From assembly GCA_004298345.1 (NCBI GenBank), contig SCTV01000072.1, forward strand, positions 1 to 9,335: DNA of 9,335 nt. The letters are read 5' to 3'. The first letter of the stretch is position 1. The number at the start of each line of letters is the position of its first letter. A program made the translations under genes and the position numbers. The notes beneath the pieces are model-generated. The model saw only the letters and a program-made list of their open reading frames with translations, searched no databases and was not told the DNA's origin. Positions 5,099-9,335 of the stretch are shown here, one piece after another. This DNA is from Patescibacteria group bacterium (GTDB lineage Bacteria; Patescibacteriota; Minisyncoccia; Phycocordibacterales; PALSA-1337).

Positions 5099-6769
5099 AT
5101 GCCTAAAAAAGACAATCATAAATATATCTTTGTTGTCGGGGGAGTAATGTCTGGCGTGGGCAAGGGCATCGCCACCGCTTCTATCGCAAAAATAATTCAG
5201 GCAAAGGGCTACAAAGTAAACCCGATCAAAATCGACCCGTATCTCAATGTCGATGCTGGTACTATGAATCCGACCGAGCATGGAGAAGTCTTTGTGCTGA
5301 ACTCCGGTCTCGAAACAGATCAGGACATGGGTAACTATGAGCGCTTCCTCGACCTCGACCTTTCTCCCGAGGACTATATGACCAGTGGTATGGTGTACAA
5401 AGCAGTGATCGACCGTGAGCGGGCCCTCGGCTATGGTGGCAAATGTGTGGAGCCGGTGTACTACATTACGGAAGAGATTTTGAGCCGTATCAAAAAGGCT
5501 GCGCACAAACATAGCTCAAATGTGACGGTGGTGGAAATCGGCGGTACTATCGGCGACTACCAAAACGTGCTTTTTATGGAAGCGGCGCGCATGCTCAAGA
5601 TCAAACATCCAGACGATGTGCTTTTTGTGATGGTTTCGTACTTGCCAGTACCAGGTACACTTGGAGAAATGAAAACTCGACCGACTCAAAATGCTGTGCA
5701 TCAGCTAAACGGCTACGGTATCCAGCCAGATTTCATTGTGGCCCGCAGTACACTTCCACTTGATCATAAGCGCAAAGAAAAGATTGCGCTCATGTGTAAT
5801 ATTCGCCCAGAGCATGTCATCTCGGCTCCGGATATTAAAAGTATTTATGATGTGCCGATAAATTTTGAGCGAGACAAGCTTGGTGAGCTTTTGCTACAAG
5901 CCTTGAAACTTCGACCAAAGACAAAGGCCAAGCATGATGGTCTCGCAGAGTGGCGGGCATTTGTATCTCGGACAAAATCAGCAGAAAAAGAGCTCAAGAT
6001 TGCAGTGGTGGGCAAATATTTTGATACCGGGGACTTTGTACTTTCTGACGCGTATCTTTCGGTCATTGAGGCGACCAAATATTCTTGTTACGAAGCGGGA
6101 GTAAAAGCGTCTCTGACTTGGATCAATTCAAAACAATTTGAAACGGGCGAGCTCAAGATTGAGTCGCTCGCTGAGTACGCGGGGATTATTGTCCCAGGAG
6201 GTTTTGGTACTGCAGGTATCGAGGGTGTGATCAGGGCGATCAAGTTTGCTCGAGAGAAAAAGATTCCATATCTCGGTCTCTGTTACGGTATGCAACTTTT
6301 GGTAGTAGAGTATGCTCGCAATGTCCTCGGTCTCAAAGATGCGACAACGACCGAAATAGACCCAAAGACAAAGAATCCGATCATCGACATTATGCCTGAT
6401 CAGAAAAAGAAACTTACCGAGGGCAACTTTGGTGCGTCAATGCGCCTCGGCTCCTATCTCGCTTTGCTCAAAGAGGGAAGTATTGCACGCACGGCGTATG
6501 GCAAGGAGCTTATCAAAGAGCGTCACCGACATCGCTATGAGGTAAACCCTGTATATGTCGAAAGGCTTTCTAAAGCAGGACTCGTTTTTTCTGGACTCTC
6601 TCCAAATGGCGCGCTGTGTGAAATAGCTGAACTCCCGACTACCAAACATCCGTTTTTCGTCGGTTCACAATTTCACCCCGAACTCCAAGCCCGCCCTCTC
6701 CACCCACACCCACTTTTCAGCGCATTTGTGAGAGCGGCAAAGGAAAGAGCGGTAAAGAAGACCAAATAG
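5099..6769 (+). CDS. pyrG: CTP synthase
   Basis: CTP synthase makes CTP from UTP, ATP and glutamine, the last step of pyrimidine nucleotide synthesis. The 556-residue length is close to E. coli PyrG (545). The N-terminal synthetase domain (about 1-270) has the P-loop GGVMSGVGKG (14-23), the conserved KIDPYLNVDAGTMNP and the EIGGTIGD motif. The C-terminal class I glutamine amidotransferase domain (about 300-556) has the oxyanion region PGGFG, the nucleophile Cys395 in GLCYGMQ, and His526/Glu528 in QFHPE. All catalytic residues are present. The start agrees with the usual N-terminus, in which KYIFVVGG follows a few polar residues. The leader has no Shine-Dalgarno site. It ends in TAG two bases before the promoter of the tRNA-Gln locus; no terminator lies between them. 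Confidence 0.97.
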   Translation: MPKKDNHKYIFVVGGVMSGVGKGIATASIAKIIQAKGYKVNPIKIDPYLNVDAGTMNPTEHGEVFVLNSGLETDQDMGNYERFLDLDLSPEDYMTSGMVYKAVIDRERALGYGGKCVEPVYYITEEILSRIKKAAHKHSSNVTVVEIGGTIGDYQNVLFMEAARMLKIKHPDDVLFVMVSYLPVPGTLGEMKTRPTQNAVHQLNGYGIQPDFIVARSTLPLDHKRKEKIALMCNIRPEHVISAPDIKSIYDVPINFERDKLGELLLQALKLRPKTKAKHDGLAEWRAFVSRTKSAEKELKIAVVGKYFDTGDFVLSDAYLSVIEATKYSCYEAGVKASLTWINSKQFETGELKIESLAEYAGIIVPGGFGTAGIEGVIRAIKFAREKKIPYLGLCYGMQLLVVEYARNVLGLKDATTTEIDPKTKNPIIDIMPDQKKKLTEGNFGASMRLGSYLALLKEGSIARTAYGKELIKERHRHRYEVNPVYVERLSKAGLVFSGLSPNGALCEIAELPTTKHPFFVGSQFHPELQARPLHPHPLFSAFVRAAKERAVKKTK

Positions 6770-6770
6770 C

Positions 6771-6799
6771 TTGAAAAAACTCCAGTTTCGAGGTATATT
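6771..6799 (+). promoter_or_regulatory. Promoter of the tRNA-Gln locus
   Basis: TTGAAA (6771-6776), a 17-base spacer and TATATT (6794-6799) make a strong promoter. The expected start near 6806 is 12 bases before the tRNA-Gln 5' fragment. The layout is the same as at 690-718. Confidence 0.65.
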
Positions 6800-6817
6800 T
6801 TAAAAGTCGTTTGCAAT

Positions 6818-6839
6818 ATTGCGGGATCATCTAATGGTA
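6818..6839 (+). pseudogene. 5' fragment of tRNA-Gln
   Basis: These 22 bases are identical to 6964-6985, which covers two bases before the tRNA and its first 20 bases through the D-loop. After TAATGGTA the copy diverges into hairpin sequence. It cannot form a normal tRNA, although the downstream hairpins and ATCCGC at 6906-6911 make it faintly tRNA-like. It is the second example of a promoter-proximal 5' tRNA fragment in this window. Confidence 0.8.
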
Positions 6840-6904
6840 TGGTGCCTGTTTTTAAGAAGCGAAGCGACTATAAAAACAGTGCATACCGATTTAGTAAAAT
6901 CGGT
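6836..6904 (+). repeat. Hairpins after the tRNA-Gln fragment
   Basis: A long interrupted stem pairs GGTATG (6836-6841) with CATACC (6882-6887), and CTGTTTTTA (6846-6854) with TAAAAACAG (6871-6879). Overlapping its end, ACCGATTT (6885-6892), loop AGTA, AAATCGGT (6897-6904) forms a perfect 8-bp hairpin. Its centre TTTAGTAAAA is identical to that of the hairpin at 757-781 behind the tRNA-Thr fragment. Confidence 0.65.
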
Positions 6905-6965
6905 AATCCGCTACAAGTGTTATAGGATAGGTAAGATAAGTAAGCAGATTTACAGTTTAATAAAT

Positions 6966-7036
6966 TGCGGGATCATCTAATGGTAGGATAGTCGCCTCTG
7001 AAGCGATTCATCTTGGTTCGAGTCCAAGTCCCGCAG
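6966..7036 (+). tRNA. tRNA-Gln (anticodon CTG)
   Basis: A complete 71-base cloverleaf. Acceptor TGCGGGA pairs with TCCCGCA; the U1-A72 first pair is typical of tRNA-Gln. The D-stem is ATC/GAT, the anticodon arm is GTCGC-CTCTGAA-GCGAT with CTG at 34-36, and the T-arm is CTTGG-TTCGAGT-CCAAG. The discriminator is G7036. CCA is not encoded (CTA follows). It reads CAG codons. No strong promoter lies directly upstream, so it is probably made from the promoter at 6771 and processed from the precursor. Confidence 0.93.
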
Positions 7037-7067
7037 CTAGCGAGAGTTAGCATGAGTTGCACAAATA

Positions 7068-7448
7068 ATGAAACACCTTATCGAACAGTTAAATAATTAT
7101 TCTGGAGCAATTGGAATAATTATAACATTTATATCGGGTATCTGGGCGTTATTAAAACTTAGAGAGTATTTAAAGGATAAGAGGTTTAAGACATATCATG
7201 AACTAATAGATGAAATGGTAAATGAAACTCGAAATCCTGATCGGGTTATTAAACTAGACAGGCAGGTTGCGATTATTTTTGAACTTAGAAATTTTACTAG
7301 TTATTATCCTGTTACAAGAAGAATTTTGACTGACCTTAAAATTGCGTGGGAAAATCAACCAAGAGCAATCACCGAGATAGATTTAACCCTGGATTTTATT
7401 TCCAGAAATTGGTTTATAAGGATGTACAGAAAATTATTAAAAATATAG
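7068..7448 (+). CDS. Hypothetical protein with one N-terminal membrane segment
   Basis: A 126-residue protein of no family I recognise. One hydrophobic segment is visible at about residues 13-31 (SGAIGIIITFISGIWALLK), followed by a charged, probably cytoplasmic, helical domain rich in Lys, Arg, Asp and Glu (KLREYLKDKRFKTYHELIDEM). The start is the first ATG after tRNA-Gln, 31 bases beyond its end. No good -10 box or Shine-Dalgarno site is evident, so it may be co-transcribed with the tRNA. It ends in TAG. The composition is more A/T-rich than in pyrG or prfB, which may mark this stretch as accessory. The coding call rests on ORF length, a plausible membrane segment and absence of competing features. 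Confidence 0.65.
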   Translation: MKHLIEQLNNYSGAIGIIITFISGIWALLKLREYLKDKRFKTYHELIDEMVNETRNPDRVIKLDRQVAIIFELRNFTSYYPVTRRILTDLKIAWENQPRAITEIDLTLDFISRNWFIRMYRKLLKI

Positions 7449-7483
7449 GCGCTTTGTTGTATCGATATAGACCGCGGTTCTAG

Positions 7484-7531
7484 CTCAAGGGCGTCAGCAA
7501 CCTTGAGTAGAGTGTGGACCCTGAGTAGGGT
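7484..7531 (+). other. Two small hairpins between the hypothetical genes
   Basis: CTCAAGG (7484-7490) pairs with CCTTGAG (7501-7507), and ACCCT (7518-7522) pairs with AGGGT (7527-7531) over GAGT. There is no T-run, so neither is an obvious terminator. They sit just before the TATAAT box of the next gene. Confidence 0.4.
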
Positions 7532-7535
7532 AAAT

Positions 7536-7541
7536 TATAAT
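7536..7541 (+). promoter_or_regulatory. -10 box for the 7558 gene
   Basis: Consensus TATAAT ends 16 bases before the ATG at 7558, giving an A/T-only leader of about ten bases with no Shine-Dalgarno site. Confidence 0.5.
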
Positions 7542-7557
7542 TAACAATATAAAATAT

Positions 7558-7959
7558 ATGAGTGACATAAATACAAGACAAATGACAGTTGATGAACTTG
7601 TTGAACACGCAGGTAATACTGTAATAGGAACCCCCAGTGGTTTGAATGCCCAAAAATCACAAGCAGAAATTAATCGCCGACTTATAGAAGCCCTGAATGC
7701 CTCAAAGGACTCAACAGATAATTACAGTAAAAAACTTATATGGTTGACATGGGCGTTAGTAGTTTTAACCATAATATTAGTCGGAGTTGCCTTTCTTCCC
7801 CTTTATAATGAAAAATCCTCTAGTAGTATCCGCGAACGGTGTTTTGTAGAAGGCGAGCTCAGTTTGACAGCCGTAAACATATCTGACAACGGTGCGAGAC
7901 ATAAATTTATAGATGACTATTATTCTGATTGTCTGCACAGGTTTGGGCTAGAGAAATAA
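7558..7959 (+). CDS. Hypothetical single-span membrane protein
   Basis: A 133-residue protein of no recognised family. It has a polar N-terminal part (1-58) with a helical stretch (KSQAEINRRLIEALNASKD), two lysines directly before a strong membrane segment at about 60-81 (WALVVLTIILVGVAFLPL), and a C-terminal tail of about 50 residues with two cysteines near 95 and 126. By the positive-inside rule the N-terminus should be cytoplasmic and the tail outside, where the two cysteines could form a disulfide; this is inference. It has its own TATAAT box. It ends in TAA. With the 7068 gene it forms a pair of small membrane proteins with no known role. Confidence 0.7.
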   Translation: MSDINTRQMTVDELVEHAGNTVIGTPSGLNAQKSQAEINRRLIEALNASKDSTDNYSKKLIWLTWALVVLTIILVGVAFLPLYNEKSSSSIRERCFVEGELSLTAVNISDNGARHKFIDDYYSDCLHRFGLEK

Positions 7960-8017
7960 ATTCCTATGAGTATTAAAATGGTGGGATTGAAATAGTCCGA
8001 AGAATTTAAATAAATAC

Positions 8018-8533
8018 ATGAAAATAAAATCAACCCTTACAAATCGATCAGGAAAAGTGTTAGATGTTGTTTATGAAGATATCGACAACGAGTTTGATTT
8101 AAAAGACAAAAAGATTCGAGGAGTGCATGGCTACTGTTTTTGCGGAGATAAATTGGTTGTAGTGTATGCTGAGAAAAAGGGATATTGGACGCCTCCTGGC
8201 GGTGGTGTAGAGTTGGGAGAAACTATCGGCATGGCAATAATGAGAGAAATAAAAGAAGAAACCAATATGCGAGTAATTAGCCAAAAGATTATTGGCTGTC
8301 AAGATATATTTGAACCACAAGGTATTGTATCTCAGGTGCGGTTTGCTTGCATCGTGGAACCAGACGGTCCCTTTCTTACTGATCCCGACGGTGATATTAC
8401 GGAGATAAAACTTATAAAACCGGATGAATATGTGAAGCGGTATCTTGATTGGGGAGAAATCGGCGATCGTATTTTGGCGAGGGCACTGGAACTTAAGATT
8501 CAGATGGAGGTCGAATTAAATCATACTAAGTAA
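8018..8533 (+). CDS. Nudix hydrolase
   Basis: Nudix enzymes hydrolyse nucleoside diphosphates linked to another moiety, often damaged nucleotides, nucleotide sugars or caps. The 171-residue protein carries the Nudix box at 62-84: G62, E68, R76-E77 and E80-E81 sit in the GX5EX7REUXEEXGU frame, with Asn83 in place of the usual glycine. WTPPGGG just before it is typical. The metal-binding glutamates are kept, so activity is likely. The substrate cannot be told from the sequence. The first 33 residues form a polar N-terminal extension before the Nudix core. No Shine-Dalgarno site precedes the ATG, and only an A/T-rich stretch resembling a weak -10 is seen. It is 58 bases downstream of the membrane-protein gene and ends in TAA. 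Confidence 0.9.
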   Translation: MKIKSTLTNRSGKVLDVVYEDIDNEFDLKDKKIRGVHGYCFCGDKLVVVYAEKKGYWTPPGGGVELGETIGMAIMREIKEETNMRVISQKIIGCQDIFEPQGIVSQVRFACIVEPDGPFLTDPDGDITEIKLIKPDEYVKRYLDWGEIGDRILARALELKIQMEVELNHTK

Positions 8534-8548
8534 TACACAGTAAGCAAC

Positions 8549-8572
8549 TAGCAAGAACTGTTCTTGCTATGT
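8549..8572. repeat. Palindromic direct repeat, copy 1
   Basis: TAGCAAGAAC (8549-8558), a central T, and GTTCTTGCTA (8560-8569) form a perfect inverted repeat with 10-bp arms. The 24 bases 8549-8572 recur exactly at 9024-9047. It lies 16 bases after the Nudix stop codon. No T-run follows, so it is not a normal terminator. Confidence 0.85.
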
Positions 8573-8752
8573 CGAACTTAACTCGAAATTTCGGCGGTCC
8601 CGGGGCCATTGACTTTAGGCATGAGGTTTGCTTTAATGATTCCAGATCCACACAATTCTTCGCGTAGCCCAAATGGCCGACTCGCTTGATAGGCGGTGTT
8701 GGACGTTTGGGCTTCCTTGTGGAGCTCCAATTTCAGCAAAGCGAATACTGGG
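8573..8752. other. Non-coding stretch with a loose hairpin
   Basis: No credible gene is seen. It contains the palindrome CGAAATTTCG (8584-8593) and AGCCCAAA (8666-8673) pairing with TTTGGGCT (8706-8713) around a 32-base loop. Open frames here do not look like protein. It follows the minus-strand terminator when read on the minus strand. Confidence 0.4.
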
Positions 8753-8793
8753 AAAAAAAAGAGTCTAAGGCACCCTCCTGGCACCTTAGACTC
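8753..8793 (-). terminator. Strong minus-strand intrinsic terminator
   Basis: On the minus strand, a 14-bp stem (8793-8780 with 8774-8761, including two G-U pairs) encloses a five-base loop and runs straight into eight U residues (AAAAAAAA at 8753-8760 on the plus strand). It is the best terminator in the window, and it needs a minus-strand transcript from upstream of 8793. Confidence 0.8.
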
Positions 8794-8892
8794 CGACCGA
8801 CACCGCAGGAATACGCACTTATCGAACCTGCAGCGCCTAAATCCCCACACCTCCTTTGCTCATGCCCGACCGTGTTGATCCACGGTCGGGCA
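8753..8892 (-). ncRNA. Candidate minus-strand structured RNA
   Basis: Read on the minus strand, three stems come in order. The first is a 12-bp perfect hairpin (8863-8892, loop of six). The second is a 9-bp stem joining 8827-8835 with 8801-8809, whose 17-base loop contains TTCGAT. The third is the terminator at 8761-8793. Four positions that are A-C mismatches on the plus strand (two in the second stem, two in the third) are G-U pairs on the minus strand, which indicates that the minus strand is transcribed. The 5' end is unknown and may lie well upstream, up to about 9015; no clear minus-strand promoter was found. It does not fit tmRNA, SRP RNA or RNase P RNA. Confidence 0.5.
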
Positions 8893-9019
8893 AATTCTTG
8901 GTCATTTCTGCTTCCCTTCCTAATGCGTGGGTGCGTGTGTCGAATTGGTATCAAACGTGTTCTGCGAATTTTGGGAAAATTGTTTGGGAATCGTGCTCCA
9001 CTAAGACCTTCGGATCCTT

Positions 9020-9048
9020 CACATAGCAAGAACTGTTCTTGCTATGTG
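9020..9048. repeat. Palindromic direct repeat, copy 2
   Basis: A perfect inverted repeat with 14-bp arms (CACATAGCAAGAAC and GTTCTTGCTATGTG) around a central T at 9034. Its inner 24 bases equal copy 1 at 8549-8572. It ends six bases before the TTGACA box at 9055, the position of an upstream operator or activator site for the 9091 gene. It could also be the end of a small element bounded by the two copies. Confidence 0.85.
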
Positions 9049-9054
9049 GACATG

Positions 9055-9083
9055 TTGACATCAGCCGTGACGAAAGTTATTCT
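9055..9083 (+). promoter_or_regulatory. Consensus promoter for the 9091 gene
   Basis: A perfect TTGACA (9055-9060), a 17-base spacer and TATTCT (9078-9083). The -10 ends 7 bases before the ATG at 9091, the same leaderless spacing as in ftsE and the kinase-like gene. It is the best -35/-10 pair in the window. Confidence 0.7.
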
Positions 9084-9090
9084 AACGGGT

Positions 9091-9335
9091 ATGGATGATT
9101 TTATTATTCATGGTTGCGAACAAGTATTGCGATTTACTCGAGTTGAACGTTGGGACGATCTTTCTGAGGCATTGAAGGTTCAACTTGGTTTTAACATGGG
9201 CGTAATCGCGCTAGGCTTGAAGCTGAGTAAGGCGGAGGGGTTTCAGGCTCTCGCTGATGTTAGAGAGGGGAAGATTTCAATGCAAGCGTTTCGGAATCAC
9301 GTGCAATCATTGGTTACCTCGCACCAAGTCAGACT
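9091..9335 (+). CDS. Unrecognised protein, partial at window end
   Basis: An open frame that begins MDDFIIHGCEQVLRF and runs off the window after 81 codons. I recognise no family. The visible part has no membrane segment or signal peptide and looks soluble and helical (WDDLSEALKVQLGF, LSKAEGFQALADVREGK). The start was chosen because ATG 9091 lies 7 bases behind a near-consensus promoter. The same frame is open far upstream, with an ATG at 9052, but that one overlaps the -35 box. The perfect palindrome at 9020-9048 just upstream suggests possible regulation by a dimeric DNA-binding protein. Confidence 0.6.
   Translation, partial: MDDFIIHGCEQVLRFTRVERWDDLSEALKVQLGFNMGVIALGLKLSKAEGFQALADVREGKISMQAFRNHVQSLVTSHQVR

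Noticed and set aside
5027..5512. 161-residue minus-strand frame
   Set aside because: It is antisense to the well-supported N-terminal half of pyrG and its leader, with no start signals.
8837..8905. Minus-strand 22-codon ORF preceded by GGAAGGG
   Set aside because: It spans the 12-bp hairpin of the candidate RNA; too short to support as a gene without conservation, although it could be a leader peptide.
9020..9048. LexA-type SOS box in the palindrome (GAAC and GTTC half-sites)
   Set aside because: The half-sites are one base apart, not the four-base spacing of the Gram-positive LexA box, and the symmetry extends much further.
8668..9090. Long upstream extension of the frame of the partial 9091 gene
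   Set aside because: The frame stays open back to 8668 but crosses the minus-strand terminator, hairpins and the perfect palindrome; the composition is unlike protein and the promoter at 9055 supports the 9091 start.
1..9335. CRISPR array, transposase, integrase or toxin-antitoxin pair
   Set aside because: No regularly spaced repeats and no protein with such motifs is present in the window.

Overview
The window looks like a chromosome segment from a Candidate Phyla Radiation bacterium (Patescibacteria, probably Parcubacteria-like). This is an inference from several signs: a prfB-ftsE-ftsX cluster, a stand-alone pyrG, a shortened release factor 2, a DUF2127 membrane protein, A/T-leaning coding sequence with many lysines, and almost no Shine-Dalgarno sites. 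No marker gene here fixes the lineage, and no database search could be run.

Layout. 130-606 encodes a DUF2127 membrane protein. 690-1170 is a tRNA locus with tRNA-Thr(GGT) and tRNA-Thr(CGT), surrounded by partial, inverted and hairpin-rich copies of tRNA sequence. 1195-1752 is a P-loop nucleotide-kinase-like gene. 1763-1927 is a strong candidate for a separately transcribed structured RNA with its own promoter and terminator. 2003-4866 holds prfB, ftsE and ftsX, with an array of perfect palindromes between prfB and ftsE. 4939-5079 is a second structured element, just ahead of pyrG (5099-6769). 6771-7036 is a tRNA-Gln(CTG) locus with the same architecture as the tRNA-Thr locus: promoter, 5' tRNA fragment, hairpins, then the intact tRNA. 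7068-8533 carries two small single-span membrane proteins of unknown function and a Nudix hydrolase. 8534-9090 is non-coding, bounded by two copies of a palindromic repeat, and contains a likely minus-strand RNA with a strong terminator. 9091 to the end is the start of an unrecognised gene.

How the parts fit. The protein genes are mostly housekeeping: translation termination (prfB), divisome/cell-wall control (ftsEX), CTP synthesis (pyrG), and tRNAs. Most genes appear to have their own promoter. In five genes a TATAAT-like box sits 6-7 bases before the ATG, which predicts leaderless mRNAs; three others would have leaders of about ten bases. The unusual content is nearly all between genes: tRNA-derived fragments, long perfect palindromes, and two or three candidate structured RNAs. 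The best candidates for something undescribed are the 1796-1926 RNA, which has a riboswitch-like alternative pairing ahead of prfB; the repeated 5'-tRNA-fragment elements at two different tRNA genes; and the minus-strand RNA at about 8753-8892.
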